A program made the position numbers and the translations under genes. From assembly GCF_021021435.1 (NCBI RefSeq), contig NZ_JAINWI010000027.1:1-34158 (forward strand): a DNA stretch of 34,158 nucleotides, read 5' to 3'. Origin of the DNA: Seohaeicola saemankumensis. Its GTDB lineage: Bacteria; Pseudomonadota; Alphaproteobacteria; Rhodobacterales; Rhodobacteraceae. The stretch's first letter is position 1, and each line of letters starts with the position of its first letter. Below the pieces are notes generated by a model, which saw nothing but the letters and a program-made list of their open reading frames with translations, made no database searches and was not told the origin of the DNA. Positions 24,961 to 34,128 of the stretch are shown here, piece after piece.

Positions 24961-26229
24961 ATGGATTCAATAATCGTGACAGGCAACGGCCCTTTGAAGG
25001 GCCAGATCCCGATTGCGGGCGCCAAGAATGCCTGTCTGACGCTGATGCCGGCGACACTGCTCTCGGAAGAGCCGCTGACCCTGACCAATGCGCCGCGCCT
25101 ATCTGATATCCGCACCATGACAGAACTGTTGCGCTCGCTCGGGTCCGAGGTGACCTCGATGCAGGATGGCAAGGTGCTGTCGATGTCGAGCCATGATATC
25201 CACAATCATACCGCCGACTATGACATCGTTCGGAAAATGCGCGCCTCGATCCTTGTGCTGGGGCCGATGCTGGCGCGGGATGGCCATGCGGTTGTTTCCT
25301 TGCCGGGCGGTTGTGCGATCGGCGCGCGTCCTGTCGATTTGCACCTCAAGGCGCTTGAGGCGATGGGGGCCGAACTGGATCTGCGTGAGGGCTATGTGCA
25401 TGCCAAAGCCCCAGGTGGTTTGAAAGGCGGGATCGTTGACTTCCCCTTTGTGTCGGTCGGTGCGACCGAGAATGCGCTGATGGCGGCGACTTTGGCCAAG
25501 GGCACAACCGTGCTGAAAAACGCCGCGCGCGAGCCCGAAATTGTCGATCTGGCCCGCTGCCTGCGGAAAATGGGTGCCCAGATCGAGGGCGAGGGCACAT
25601 CGACCATCACGATTCAGGGTGTGGACCGTCTGAACGGTGCAACGCATCCGGTGGTGACGGACCGGATCGAATTGGGCACCTATATGCTGGCCCCCGCGAT
25701 CTGCGGCGGCGAGGTGGAGCTACTGGGCGGGCGTATCGAACTGGTTGGCGCGTTCTGCGAGAAACTGGATGCAGCGGGTATCAGCGTTGAGGAAACGGCG
25801 CAGGGCCTGAAGGTGTCGCGCCAGAACGGACGCGTGCGCGCCGTGGACGTGACGACCGAGCCTTTCCCGGGCTTTCCGACAGATCTGCAGGCGCAGATGA
25901 TGGCGCTGCTCTGTACGGCCGAGGGGGTCTCGGTGCTGGAGGAGAAGATCTTCGAGAACCGCTTCATGCATGCGCCCGAATTGATGCGGATGGGGGCAAA
26001 GATCGACGTGCATGGCGGTACCGCGACTGTGACAGGTGTGGACGGTCTGAAAGGCGCGCCGGTCATGGCCACCGATCTGCGGGCTAGTGTGTCGCTGATC
26101 CTTGCCGGACTTGCCGCCGAAGGCGAGACGATCGTCAACCGCGTCTATCACCTCGATCGCGGTTATGAGCGGGTCGAGGAGAAGCTGGGCGCGGTCGGCG
26201 CCAAGATCGAAAGGATTTCTGGCCAATGA
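24961..26229 (+). CDS. murA: UDP-N-acetylglucosamine 1-carboxyvinyltransferase
   Basis: MurA transfers enolpyruvyl from phosphoenolpyruvate to UDP-GlcNAc, the first committed step of peptidoglycan synthesis, in the cytoplasm. The 422 residues are full length. Landmarks: '[16 protein letters not shown]' (19-34) with the substrate-binding Lys22-Asn23, the active-site Cys118 in '[16 protein letters not shown]' (fosfomycin target), and the closing '[19 protein letters not shown]' near the C-terminus. The ATG at 24961 is chosen over 24910 because the family starts 'MDSIIVTG'. It overlaps the following DUF2948 gene by four bases (ATGA). Nearest complete chromosomal gene to the tRNA-Thr border. Confidence 0.97.
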   Translation: MDSIIVTGNGPLKGQIPIAGAKNACLTLMPATLLSEEPLTLTNAPRLSDIRTMTELLRSLGSEVTSMQDGKVLSMSSHDIHNHTADYDIVRKMRASILVLGPMLARDGHAVVSLPGGCAIGARPVDLHLKALEAMGAELDLREGYVHAKAPGGLKGGIVDFPFVSVGATENALMAATLAKGTTVLKNAAREPEIVDLARCLRKMGAQIEGEGTSTITIQGVDRLNGATHPVVTDRIELGTYMLAPAICGGEVELLGGRIELVGAFCEKLDAAGISVEETAQGLKVSRQNGRVRAVDVTTEPFPGFPTDLQAQMMALLCTAEGVSVLEEKIFENRFMHAPELMRMGAKIDVHGGTATVTGVDGLKGAPVMATDLRASVSLILAGLAAEGETIVNRVYHLDRGYERVEEKLGAVGAKIERISGQ

Positions 26230-26702
26230 GCGACGCCCGTTTCGAGGATGCGCGCGAGTCTCCGCTGAACCTCGGGGCGTTGGAAGCTGACGATCTCAAG
26301 GTCATTTCCGCCCTGACACAGGATGCGGTATTTCCGGCCACAGCCATGACATGGCGCGCTGGTCGGCGGCGCTTTGGCCTGCTGTTGAACCGTTTCCGCT
26401 GGGAAGATCACGCCTCGTCACCTGCCCGTAGGGGTCCAGCCGAGCGCGTGCAATCATTGCTGGTGATCGACAATGTGCTGGCAGTGGCCTCGAACGGCAT
26501 TGACCGGCGCGATCCGGATCTGGTGCTGTCGCTGCTGTCGATCGACTGGCATGCCGGTCGTGAACCCGCGGGCGAACTTCATCTGCTGCTGGCCGGTGAC
26601 GGCGCCTTGCGACTGCGGGTCGAGGCGCTTGAAGTGTCCTTGAAGGACGTGACACGCCCCTATATCGCCCCCTCGCGCAAAGTGCCGGATCACGGGGTCT
26701 GA
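26226..26702 (+). CDS. DUF2948 family protein
   Basis: A 158-residue protein matching the DUF2948 pattern: '[21 protein letters not shown]' at the N-terminus, '[13 protein letters not shown]' in the middle, '[18 protein letters not shown]', and '[19 protein letters not shown]' near the end. Overlaps murA by four bases, so the two are translationally coupled. The murA-DUF2948-hisD order is a frequent Rhodobacteraceae arrangement. Molecular function is unknown. Confidence 0.85.
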   Translation: MSDARFEDARESPLNLGALEADDLKVISALTQDAVFPATAMTWRAGRRRFGLLLNRFRWEDHASSPARRGPAERVQSLLVIDNVLAVASNGIDRRDPDLVLSLLSIDWHAGREPAGELHLLLAGDGALRLRVEALEVSLKDVTRPYIAPSRKVPDHGV

Positions 26703-26841
26703 TACCGCAAAGCAGTGCCTGAACAGTCGCCTCCGGCGGGGATATTTCAGGCAAGAAGAAGCGGTCCTGCCGAATTGCGTTGTCAGGGCTTGAGCCGGAA
26801 GGCGCGCAAAGCTATGTCCCGCCACAGACTCCGGAGGGACC

Positions 26842-28143
26842 ATGCCTGTATTCCTGAACGCCGCCGACCCCGATTTCGAGACCGCTTTTGCCGCCCTGAT
26901 GAGTGCCAAGCGCGAGGATAGCGTGGATGTGGATGATGTTGTTGCGGGCATCATTGCGGATGTGCGCGCGCGCGGCGATGCGGCGGTGATCGAATTGACA
27001 GCGCGGTTCGACCGGCTGGACCTGACGCCCGAAACGCTGCGCTTTTCGCAGGCCGAGATTGATGCGCTGGTGGCGCAAGTGCCGGATCACGAGCGTGCCG
27101 CGCTGGAACTGGCCGCCTCGCGCATCCGCGACTACCACGCGCGCCAGATGCCGCAGGATCATAGCTGGACCGATGCGCAAGGCGCGATGCTGGGCTGGCG
27201 CTGGACGGCTGTGTCGGCGGCGGGGCTTTATGTGCCGGGAGGGCTGGCCTCTTATCCGTCTTCGGTTCTGATGAATGCCGTGCCCGCCAAGGTGGCAGGA
27301 GTTGAGCGGTTGGCCATTGTGGTCCCGACACCGGACGGTGTGGCGAATCCGCTGGTCCTGCTGGCGGCGCGTATTGCGGGCGTGGACGAGATCTACCGCA
27401 TCGGTGGCGCGCAGGCTGTGGCGGCTTTGGCATACGGCACCGAAACCATTGCGCCTGTGGACAAGATCACCGGACCGGGCAATGCTTTTGTGGCGGCGGC
27501 CAAGCGGCGCGTGTTCGGCAAGGTCGGGATCGACATGATCGCTGGGCCATCCGAGATTTTGGTGATTGCGGATCAGGATAACGATCCCGACTGGATTGCG
27601 CTGGATTTGCTGTCGCAGGCTGAACATGACGAAAGCGCGCAAAGCATTCTGATCACCGATAGTCCCGTCATGGCACGTGCCGTGGCTGCTGCGGTCGAAC
27701 GTCATCTACTGACGCTTGAGCGACGATCCATCGCGGGACCGAGCTGGCGCGACTATGGCGCGATCATCACCGTGCCCGATCTGGATATGGCCGCAAATCT
27801 GTCTAACCGCATGGCGCCGGAACATCTGGAGCTTTGCGTGGCCGATCCGGATGCTTTGTCGGCAAAAATCACCCATGCAGGGGCTATCTTTCTGGGCGCA
27901 TGGACGCCCGAGGCGATCGGCGATTATGTCGGCGGGCCGAACCACGTGCTGCCCACGGCGCGCTCGGCGCGGTTTTCAAGCGGACTGTCCGTGATGGATT
28001 TCCTCAAGCGGACCACGCTGGCCAAGATGACGCCTGCGGCCTTGCGCGCAATTGGTCCGGCGGCCGAAACGCTGGCCATCTCGGAAAGCCTTGAGGCGCA
28101 CGGGTTGAGTGTACGCGCCCGCCTGAACCGTTTGAACGAGTGA
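26842..28143 (+). CDS. hisD: Histidinol dehydrogenase
   Basis: HisD oxidises L-histidinol to L-histidine in two NAD-dependent steps, the last of histidine biosynthesis. The 433 residues are full length. Seen: '[18 protein letters not shown]' (128-145), '[16 protein letters not shown]' (207-222), zinc ligands Gln259 and His262 in 'LLSQAEHD', the catalytic Glu327-His328 in '[10 protein letters not shown]', and Asp361 in '[13 protein letters not shown]'. GGAGG lies four bases before ATG. A pair of hairpins follows the stop. It lies 139 bases after the DUF2948 gene, so it may have its own promoter. Confidence 0.97.
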   Translation: MPVFLNAADPDFETAFAALMSAKREDSVDVDDVVAGIIADVRARGDAAVIELTARFDRLDLTPETLRFSQAEIDALVAQVPDHERAALELAASRIRDYHARQMPQDHSWTDAQGAMLGWRWTAVSAAGLYVPGGLASYPSSVLMNAVPAKVAGVERLAIVVPTPDGVANPLVLLAARIAGVDEIYRIGGAQAVAALAYGTETIAPVDKITGPGNAFVAAAKRRVFGKVGIDMIAGPSEILVIADQDNDPDWIALDLLSQAEHDESAQSILITDSPVMARAVAAAVERHLLTLERRSIAGPSWRDYGAIITVPDLDMAANLSNRMAPEHLELCVADPDALSAKITHAGAIFLGAWTPEAIGDYVGGPNHVLPTARSARFSSGLSVMDFLKRTTLAKMTPAALRAIGPAAETLAISESLEAHGLSVRARLNRLNE

Positions 28144-28156
28144 TCGGGCAAACCGT

Positions 28157-28206
28157 TGCCTGCACAGCGCAGGCAGGCAAGAAGATGCTGCAATGCAGCA
28201 TTTCGG
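28157..28206 (+). terminator. Tandem hairpins after hisD
   Basis: TGCCTGC (28157-28163), ACAGC, GCAGGCA (28169-28175), then ATGCTGC (28185-28191), AAT, GCAGCAT (28195-28201), followed only by TTTC. A weak intrinsic terminator is the likely role; the T-run is short. Confidence 0.55.
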
Positions 28207-28271
28207 TAACAAGACGGATTGTGCGGGCTGCGTGCCTACGCTAGGCAGGGTCAGACGCAAGGACCCTGCCC

Positions 28272-28751
28272 ATGACACGTATCTGCGAAATCGAACTTGA
28301 TGATTCCAACCTGCCACCGCCGACGCCCGAAATCGAGCAGGAGCGAAAGGTTGCGATGTTTGACCTGCTGGAACAAAACTCGTTCGAATTGCCGTCCCGC
28401 GACGACCGTATCGCCCCCGCAGGGCCTTATCGTGTGGGGCTGGCCATCCGCGAGAAGCGTCTTGTTTTCGATATACTGACCGAAAAAGGGGACAAGGCGG
28501 CGGAGTTCCATCTGTCGCTCAGCCCGTTCCGTCAGGTGGTCAAGGATTACTGGGCGATCTGCGAAAGCTATTTCGACGCAGTCAAGACCATGCCTCCCAG
28601 CCAGATCGAAACAATCGACATGGCGCGGCGCGGCATCCACAATGAAGGTGCGCGCATCTTGCAGGAGCGACTCGAGGGCAAAGCCGTGATCGACACCGAT
28701 ACGGCGCGCCGCTTGTTCACATTGGTCTGCGTTCTGCACTTCGGAGGCTGA
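28272..28751 (+). CDS. UPF0262 family protein
   Basis: A 159-residue protein with the UPF0262 pattern: 'ICEIELDDSNLPPPTPEIEQE', 'AIREKRLVFDI', 'LSLSPFRQVVKDYWAICESYFDAV' and 'RRGIHNEGARILQERLEGKAVIDTDTARRLF' segments occur in order. This family is largely restricted to Alphaproteobacteria and its function is unknown. The next gene starts five bases after its stop, so the two are co-transcribed. Confidence 0.88.
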   Translation: MTRICEIELDDSNLPPPTPEIEQERKVAMFDLLEQNSFELPSRDDRIAPAGPYRVGLAIREKRLVFDILTEKGDKAAEFHLSLSPFRQVVKDYWAICESYFDAVKTMPPSQIETIDMARRGIHNEGARILQERLEGKAVIDTDTARRLFTLVCVLHFGG

Positions 28752-28755
28752 CATC

Positions 28756-29217
28756 GTGCCTGTGCCCCTGCCTCAAGCGGTTCTTTTTTGCTGCGATCAT
28801 AACGCGGTCAGATCACCCATGGCCGAGGGGATCATGAAAAAGTTCTACGGGATCGACACCTATGTGCAATCGGTCGGTGTATCGAATGACATGGAGATCG
28901 ACGGCTTCGCCATTGCGGTCTGTCAGGAGATTGGAGTGGAGCTGTCACGGCATCGCAGCCGGTCCTTCGACGAAATGCAGGAAGGTGGCGAGGATCTGTC
29001 CTCGTTCGATCTGGTTGTGGCCCTGTCTCCGGCCAGCCAGCGCAGGGCGCTTGATCTGACACGGATCTATCATCTGACCGTGGAATACTGGCCGATAACC
29101 GACCCGACCGGGCTGGGTGAAAGCCGCGAGGTCAAGTTGAATGCCTATCGCCAGACCCGCGACCAGATCATTGCGCATCTGACGCAGCTTTGGGGTCCGC
29201 CGACCCGTCCGCAATAG
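28756..29217 (+). CDS. Low-molecular-weight protein tyrosine phosphatase family protein
   Basis: The 153 residues carry the phosphatase signature C-x5-R in 'CCDHNAVRSPMAEG' (residues about 12-25, Cys13 and Arg19 region) and the distal acid loop 'YWPITDPTG', where the aspartate would act as general acid. The same fold also includes arsenate reductases, so substrate is uncertain. Start is GTG at 28756 with GGAGG just upstream, inside the end of the UPF0262 gene. Rhodobacteraceae often place this gene after UPF0262. Confidence 0.8.
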   Translation: MPVPLPQAVLFCCDHNAVRSPMAEGIMKKFYGIDTYVQSVGVSNDMEIDGFAIAVCQEIGVELSRHRSRSFDEMQEGGEDLSSFDLVVALSPASQRRALDLTRIYHLTVEYWPITDPTGLGESREVKLNAYRQTRDQIIAHLTQLWGPPTRPQ

Positions 29218-29503
29218 AGGCGGTGTTCAGCAATCCGGCCAGATTACCCGCGATTCTATTAGCCGGTGATAACAGGCGCGGTGCGAGATCACGGGCCAGC
29301 GGGTCCAGTGCGCAATCGACATCTGGCGGCACCAGGTCATGGGTGTGACAATTCACCGGAGCATCATCAGGCCGCGAATTGGCACGCAGCGCTTGCCGCG
29401 CTCTGGGACGCGAATGGTCGCGGGCGGTGCGAAAAGCGCCGCCACGCCACTTGGAGCGGTTGCGCGCCCCTGCTAGGTATTTGCCAAAACCAGAGGGATA
29501 ACC
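29218..29503. other. Intergenic region; no supported gene
   Basis: A long minus-strand frame crosses it, but its translation follows the reverse of the neighbouring genes and has no family features. Upstream of 29504 AGAGGGATAACC supplies the ribosome site. I see no strong hairpin or promoter. Confidence 0.45.
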
Positions 29504-29911
29504 ATGACAGACACGGCCCGTGCGACGATCCAGACCTATTTCGGCGCGTTCAATGCAGGCGATACCCAAGGCATGATCGCCTGCCTGTCCGAGGATGTGG
29601 CCCATCATGTCAACGAGGGCAAGGTGCGAACCGGCAAACCTGCATTCACCGAATTCTGCGATCACATGAGCCGCAGCTACCGTGAGAATCTGACCGATAT
29701 GGTGATTTTTACCGCAACAGACGACACCCGTGGCGCGGCAGAATTCATCGTCAACGGCACCTATCTGCAAACGGACCCCGGACTGCCCGAGGCGCGCGGA
29801 CAGACATATCGCTTGCCAGCAGGCTCTTTCTTTAGCCTTCAGGACGGCAAGATCACCCGCATCGTGACCTATTACAATCTGGCCGACTGGATCGCGCAGG
29901 TATCAGCGTGA
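29504..29911 (+). CDS. SnoaL/NTF2-like ketosteroid-isomerase-fold protein
   Basis: A 135-residue protein of the cone-shaped NTF2-like fold: 'IQTYFGAFNAGDTQGMIACL' (9-28), 'DVAHHVNEGKVRTGKPAFTEF' (31-51), and the sheet end 'LPAGSFFSLQDGKITRIVTYYNLADWI'. Family members bind small hydrophobic ligands or act as isomerases or hydratases; the reaction here cannot be inferred. AGAGGG is placed before ATG. It is followed 13 bases later by the acetyltransferase gene, so both are probably one transcript. Confidence 0.8.
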   Translation: MTDTARATIQTYFGAFNAGDTQGMIACLSEDVAHHVNEGKVRTGKPAFTEFCDHMSRSYRENLTDMVIFTATDDTRGAAEFIVNGTYLQTDPGLPEARGQTYRLPAGSFFSLQDGKITRIVTYYNLADWIAQVSA

Positions 29912-29924
29912 TCGGGGTGCCCGC

Positions 29925-30509
29925 TTGATCGAGGTTGTTGCACTGACAGGGGCCGCGCTTGATTCGCGGCTGGAGGATGTGGCGCGCCTGCGGATAGATG
30001 TGTTCCGCGACTGGCCCTATCTTTACGACGGAAACGTGGCCTACGAGCGTGACTATCTGGCGGTCTACCGTGACAATCCCCGCGCGGTGGTTGTCGGGGC
30101 ATTCGATGGCCCCCGCCTTGTCGGTGCCGCGACCGGCATGCCGATGCAGGACCATGCCGACGACTTTGCCGCCGCATTCGCCGGAACGGGCAAGGATCTG
30201 CGCACAATCTTCTATTGCGCGGAATCGGTGCTCATGCCGCAATGGCGCGGGTATGGGATCGGCCATCGCTTCTTCGATCTGCGCGAAGCGCATGCGCGCA
30301 CTCTGGGCCTGACAGAAGTGGCCTTCTGTGCGGTGATACGCCCTGCGGACCATCCGATGCGCCCTGCGGATTATGCTCCGCTTGATCCGTTCTGGCACAA
30401 GCGCGGCTACCAGCCTCTGACAGGCGTTGTTGCGCATTTCGGCTGGAAGGATCTGGGCGACGCCGAGGACAGCCGGAAATCCTTGCAATTCTGGTCGCGG
30501 CAGCTTTGA
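29925..30509 (+). CDS. GNAT-family N-acetyltransferase
   Basis: The 194 residues show the acetyl-CoA-binding signature Q-x-R-G-x-G in 'MPQWRGYGIGHRFFDLREAH' (about 104-123), preceded by a beta-strand 'TIFYCAESVLM' and followed by a C-terminal 'FWHKRGYQPL' strand-helix element typical of the fold. The start is TTG at 29925; upstream GTG codons run into a stop. Substrate is unknown. It lies 13 bases after the NTF2-like gene and 90 bases before the nitrilase gene. Confidence 0.82.
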   Translation: MIEVVALTGAALDSRLEDVARLRIDVFRDWPYLYDGNVAYERDYLAVYRDNPRAVVVGAFDGPRLVGAATGMPMQDHADDFAAAFAGTGKDLRTIFYCAESVLMPQWRGYGIGHRFFDLREAHARTLGLTEVAFCAVIRPADHPMRPADYAPLDPFWHKRGYQPLTGVVAHFGWKDLGDAEDSRKSLQFWSRQL

Positions 30510-30599
30510 TCCGGGGTCTGCTCCCTGAAATCCCGACCGGTTTGATACTGCATGAACGATCAGGCATGATCGTAACCGTTCAAGACAGGAGGCCGACCC

Positions 30600-31493
30600 A
30601 TGAAAATCGCGACATCCGCCTATCCTCTCGACTGGTTCAAGAACTGGTCGGAATACGAAGCGAAACTGACCGCTTGGGTCGGCGAGGCCGCAGAGAACGG
30701 GGCCGGTCTTCTGGTATTTCCCGAATATGGCGCGATGGAGCTTGCATCTTTGGACGGGGCAGAGGTTGCGGGCGATCTGAAAGGGTCGATCCGCGCCGTA
30801 GCAGGGCGTGTTGCCGCAAGTTACGATCTGCATGCAGCGCTGGCCGCAAGGTTCGGCGTGCATATCCTTGCGGCTTCGGCGCCTGTGATCGAGGCGGGCA
30901 AGGTGCTGAACCGCGCAGCCCTTTTCGGCCCTGCGGGCCTTGTCGGGGTGCAGGACAAGCAGATCATGACCCGTTTCGAGCGCGAGGATTGGGGCATTGA
31001 CGGTGCCATCGGCGGGGCAGGGCCATTGCATGTTTTCGACACGGCACTTGGCCGCATCGGTATCCTGATCTGCTATGATTGCGAATTTCCCTTGCTGGCG
31101 CGCGATCTGGCCGAACGCGGTGTCGAGATTCTGCTGATCCCGAGTTGCACCGAAGCGCTGGAAGGCTACTGGCGTGTGCGGATCGGCGCGATGGCCCGCG
31201 CCTTGGAAAACCAGTGCCTGACAGTGATGGCATCCTTGGTCGGAGCCGCGCCGCGCCTTTATGCGGTCGAGGAAAATACCGGCATGGGGGGGATTTTCGG
31301 ACCACCCGATCGCGGCTTTCCCCCGACTGGCGTGATTGCCGAAGGTGTGCTGGACCGCGCAGGCTGGACCTATGCCGAAGTGGACCTTTCCGCCATCCGC
31401 GATGTGCGCGCCGATGGTCATGTTCTGAACAAGGCGCATTGGCCTGAACAGGACCATGCCTTGGCCCGCAAGACGCAAAAGCCCGCAGCCTAG
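30600..31493 (+). CDS. Carbon-nitrogen hydrolase (nitrilase superfamily)
   Basis: The Glu-Lys-Cys triad is complete: Glu42 in 'VFPEYGAMEL', Lys120 in 'VQDKQIMTRFE', Cys161 in 'ICYDCEFPLLAR'. Enzymes of this family hydrolyse amides or nitriles with ammonia release; typical substrates are omega-amides or N-carbamoyl compounds, but it cannot be fixed here. Length of 297 is normal. AGGAGG lies just upstream of ATG 30600. A conserved Rhodobacteraceae neighbour of the acetyltransferase gene; possibly one operon with it. Confidence 0.9.
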   Translation: MKIATSAYPLDWFKNWSEYEAKLTAWVGEAAENGAGLLVFPEYGAMELASLDGAEVAGDLKGSIRAVAGRVAASYDLHAALAARFGVHILAASAPVIEAGKVLNRAALFGPAGLVGVQDKQIMTRFEREDWGIDGAIGGAGPLHVFDTALGRIGILICYDCEFPLLARDLAERGVEILLIPSCTEALEGYWRVRIGAMARALENQCLTVMASLVGAAPRLYAVEENTGMGGIFGPPDRGFPPTGVIAEGVLDRAGWTYAEVDLSAIRDVRADGHVLNKAHWPEQDHALARKTQKPAA

Positions 31494-31577
31494 AGATTCC
31501 CCTTGAAAATCTGCGCAGATGGGACCATTTAAGCGCCTGTCCCGCAGAATGGCGGGGCGATTGATGAAGGAGAGACC

Positions 31578-31796
31578 ATGGCCAAGGAAGATACGCTCGA
31601 ATTTCCCGGTGTCGTGAAGGAACTCCTGCCGAATGCGACGTTCCGGGTCGAGCTTGAAAATGGCCATGAGATCATCGCACATACGGCAGGAAAGATGCGT
31701 AAGAACCGCATCCGCGTTCTGGCTGGCGACAAGGTACAAGTCGAGATGACCCCCTATGATCTGACCAAGGGTCGGATCAACTACCGCTTCAAGTAA
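31578..31796 (+). CDS. infA: Translation initiation factor IF-1
   Basis: IF-1 is a single S1/OB-fold domain that occupies the ribosomal A site during initiation. The 72-residue length and the sequence ('[19 protein letters not shown]', then '[20 protein letters not shown]' and '[11 protein letters not shown]') are diagnostic. AAGGAGAGACC precedes ATG. It begins the infA-maf-RNase E/G-yacG cluster that is conserved in many Alphaproteobacteria. Confidence 0.98.
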   Translation: MAKEDTLEFPGVVKELLPNATFRVELENGHEIIAHTAGKMRKNRIRVLAGDKVQVEMTPYDLTKGRINYRFK

Positions 31797-31807
31797 CTGT
31801 TTTAACT

Positions 31808-32386
31808 GTGAAACTCATACTCGGATCAGGCAGTCCGCGCCGCAGGGAACTGTTGGCGCAGATTGGCGTTGTGCCGGATGCAATTTCGGCGCCGGATATC
31901 GACGAAACCCCGCTCAAGGCCGAATTGCCGCGTCCCTATTGCATGCGTATGGCGCTTGAAAAGGCGCGAGCCGTGCCAGCGGGCCTTGATGATCTGGTGC
32001 TTTGCGCCGATACAACCGTGGCCCTTGGCCGCCGCATCATGGGCAAACCTGAAAGCAGCGGACAGGCGGCAGAGTTTCTGCTGGCCCTGTCGGGACGACG
32101 CCACCGCGTGATCACGGCTGTTGCATTGAAGCGGGCCGACAAGGTCTGGCAGCGCGATGTCGTGACAACCGTGCAGATGAAGCGCCTGTCGGATGAGGAG
32201 TTGAACGTCTATCTCGCCAGCAATGACTGGCAGGGGAAGGCGGGCGGCTACGGTATTCAGGGGCTGGCCGGTGCCTTTATCCCTTGGATCAACGGATCGT
32301 TCACTGGTGTCGTGGGCCTGCCACTCTCAGAAACCGCAGGCCTTTTGCAGGCCGCCGGATACCCGCTATGGAAGGACCGCTCATGA
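31808..32386 (+). CDS. maf: Maf-like nucleoside triphosphate pyrophosphatase
   Basis: Maf proteins hydrolyse non-canonical or modified nucleoside triphosphates to monophosphates and are linked to septum control. The signature '[12 protein letters not shown]' (5-16), '[12 protein letters not shown]' with the catalytic-region aspartate, and '[14 protein letters not shown]' near residue 145-158 are seen. 192 residues is normal. The start is GTG at 31808, eleven bases after infA. The stop overlaps the RNase gene (ATGA). Confidence 0.93.
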   Translation: MKLILGSGSPRRRELLAQIGVVPDAISAPDIDETPLKAELPRPYCMRMALEKARAVPAGLDDLVLCADTTVALGRRIMGKPESSGQAAEFLLALSGRRHRVITAVALKRADKVWQRDVVTTVQMKRLSDEELNVYLASNDWQGKAGGYGIQGLAGAFIPWINGSFTGVVGLPLSETAGLLQAAGYPLWKDRS

Positions 32387-33423
32387 AGGGCCGCCAGATT
32401 ATTCTAGACAATCTGAACGGACGCGAGGCCGCAGCGCTGATCGTGGATGGCAAGCTGGAAGACCTGTTGCTAGACGGCGATGGTCCGCGCCCCGGCGCGA
32501 TCTATCGCGCAGTGGCGGACCGGCCTGTGAAAGGGCAGGGCGGCCTGTTCCTGCGCACACCTGATGGCAGCGCCTTTCTGCGGCAGGTCAAAGGAATTTC
32601 TGCCGGCGATACGATGCTGGTGCAGGTCACAGGTCATGCCGAAGAGGGCAAGGCCCTGCCGGTCACGCAGAAGCTGCTGTTCAAAAGCCGCTATGCGATC
32701 GTGACACCCGATGCGCCGGGTCTGAACATCAGCCGGTCGATCCGTGACGACGATCTGCGCGACACGCTGCTGGGCGTTGCCCATGAGGTGATGGGCGACA
32801 GCGAAATGGGGCTCATCCTGCGCTCCGGTTGTGAAGGGGCCGGAGCTGACGAGATTGCCGAGGATATCGCAGCGATGGCTGATCTGGCCGCAGCGGTTCT
32901 GGCCGATGCGGACGGACCTGCTGAACTGCTGACCGAAGGCGACGGGCCGCACGCACTGGCGTGGCGCGACTGGGTCGAACCGGCCGAGGTTGTGACGGCC
33001 GAGGGCGGTTTTGACACCCACGGCGTAGAGGACATGATCGCGGCACTTCTACAACCGCGTATATCACTGTCAGGCGGCGGCTTTGCCTATATCGAGCCGA
33101 CCCGTGCTTTGGTGGCGGTGGATGTGAACACCGGTGCCGATACCAGCCCTGCTGCCGCCCTCAAGGCGAATATCGCACTGGCTCGCGATCTGCCCCGCCA
33201 GTTGCGCCTGCGCGGTCTGGGTGGCCAGATCACGCTGGATCTGGCGCCGATGCCCAAAAAGGACCGCCGCGCCTTCGAGATGGCGATCAAATCGGCTTTC
33301 CGCGCCGATAGTATCGAAACGGTGATGGCAGGATGGACGCCGCTGGGCCATTACGAGTTGCAACGCCAGCGCGTGCGCCAGCCTTTGGTGCTGCTGCTGG
33401 AGGGGCAGGAGTCAGCATCGTGA
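32383..33423 (+). CDS. Ribonuclease E/G family protein (short form)
   Basis: RNase E/G enzymes process rRNA and mRNA. The 346-residue reading from 32383 covers an S1-like N-terminal part and the catalytic half: '[22 protein letters not shown]' with the metal-binding aspartate in 'AVDVNTG', '[25 protein letters not shown]', and '[14 protein letters not shown]' with the second aspartate. It is shorter than E. coli RNase G (489 residues) and lacks a zinc-link/C-terminal domain, as in related short homologues. The start overlaps the maf stop by four bases; the longer reading from 32284 lies inside maf. Overlaps yacG at its end. Confidence 0.88.
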   Translation: MKGRQIILDNLNGREAAALIVDGKLEDLLLDGDGPRPGAIYRAVADRPVKGQGGLFLRTPDGSAFLRQVKGISAGDTMLVQVTGHAEEGKALPVTQKLLFKSRYAIVTPDAPGLNISRSIRDDDLRDTLLGVAHEVMGDSEMGLILRSGCEGAGADEIAEDIAAMADLAAAVLADADGPAELLTEGDGPHALAWRDWVEPAEVVTAEGGFDTHGVEDMIAALLQPRISLSGGGFAYIEPTRALVAVDVNTGADTSPAAALKANIALARDLPRQLRLRGLGGQITLDLAPMPKKDRRAFEMAIKSAFRADSIETVMAGWTPLGHYELQRQRVRQPLVLLLEGQESAS

Positions 33424-33611
33424 CCTGCCCGATCTGCAAGCGCAAAGCCGATCCGGCCTACCGTCCGTTCTGCTCGAAACGCTGTGCCGACGTCGATCTG
33501 GCACATTGGCTGAGCGGCAGTTACGCAGTGCCATCACAAGACCCCGACGACATCGAAGCCGCGATTGATGCCATCGAGGAAGCCTTGCAGGACATCCCCA
33601 GAAAACAGTAG
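33420..33611 (+). CDS. yacG: DNA gyrase inhibitor YacG (zinc protein)
   Basis: YacG is a small zinc-binding protein that inhibits gyrase by contacting GyrB. The 63 residues have the four-cysteine site 'CPICKRK...' (Cys3, Cys6) and 'FCSKRCADVDL' (Cys18 and Cys22 region), followed by 'HWLSGSYAVP' and an acidic tail. Starts at GTG 33420, overlapping the RNase stop (GTGA); the ATG at 33333 in the same frame would extend it into the RNase gene without reason. Last gene of the cluster before tRNA-Phe. Confidence 0.92.
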   Translation: MTCPICKRKADPAYRPFCSKRCADVDLAHWLSGSYAVPSQDPDDIEAAIDAIEEALQDIPRKQ

Positions 33612-33704
33612 TGAAATCACGGCAAGATTTTTACGCAAACCCTCTGGACAGCCCCCTGTACCTCGCCTAGAACGCTGCAACCCGAACGCCTCGCGTTCTC
33701 CCGT

Positions 33705-33779
33705 GCCCGGGTAGCTCAGGGGTAGAGCAGTGGATTGAAAATCCTCGTGTCGGTGGTTCGATTCCGCCCCCGGGCACCA
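33705..33779 (+). tRNA. tRNA-Phe (anticodon GAA)
   Basis: Acceptor GCCCGGG pairs with CCCGGGC, D-arm TAGCTCAGGGGTAGAGCA, anticodon loop TTGAAAA (GAA) with one T-T mismatch in the stem, T-arm CGGTGG-TTCGATT-CCGCCC, and encoded CCA (33777-33779). Its 3' end faces an integrase gene 61 bases away, so it is probably the attachment site of another element. Confidence 0.95.
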
Positions 33780-33840
33780 TTTCGTCAGCTAACTCATTGG
33801 TATCACTCCAGCTTTTTGCAACCGCAAGGAGCCGGAGACC

Positions 33841-34128
33841 ATGTCGGAGACCATTTCGCCCACGTTCACCTTCGTGAAAGACGGGGTTTTATATTTCAGT
33901 CGTCGCATCCCAAGTGAGTTGAAACGCCACTACACGTCACCTCGGATCGCATATTCTCTGCGTACAAGGTCCCCGAAAGTAGCCGAAGCCCGAGCCAGAA
34001 GAGCTGCGGATCAGCTCGATGAGTATTGGTATCACCAGCGAAGCCAAGAGAAGGACCTTCCAGGGAAGCACATGTTGAGGCTGCAGCGTTTGACTGTGGT
34101 GAACCGCCCCGGGTTTGCCGGAGAGTAA
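33841..34128 (+). pseudogene. Truncated tyrosine recombinase N-terminus next to tRNA-Phe
   Basis: The 95 residues match the N-terminal (DUF6538-like) part of phage-type integrases: 'FTFVKDGVLYFSRRIPSELKRH', 'RIAYSLRTRSPKVAEARARR', 'LDEYWYHQRSQEKDLPGKHM'. A TAA at 34126 ends it before any catalytic domain, which would need about 300 further residues. The window ends 30 bases later, so I cannot say whether the catalytic part continues in another frame. The position 61 bases after tRNA-Phe is normal for an island integrase. AAGGAGCCGGAGACC precedes ATG. Confidence 0.75.

Noticed and set aside
26812-27705. 297-codon minus-strand frame opposite hisD
   Set aside because: HisD is certain; the reverse translation is rich in R and H and has no family features.
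29168-29770. 200-codon minus-strand frame over the 29218-29503 gap
   Set aside because: It runs into genes on both sides, has no ribosome site and no recognisable protein pattern.
29853-31739. 628-codon open frame on the minus strand
   Set aside because: It is the mirror of the acetyltransferase, nitrilase and infA genes, which have clear family motifs; long reverse frames are common in GC-rich DNA.
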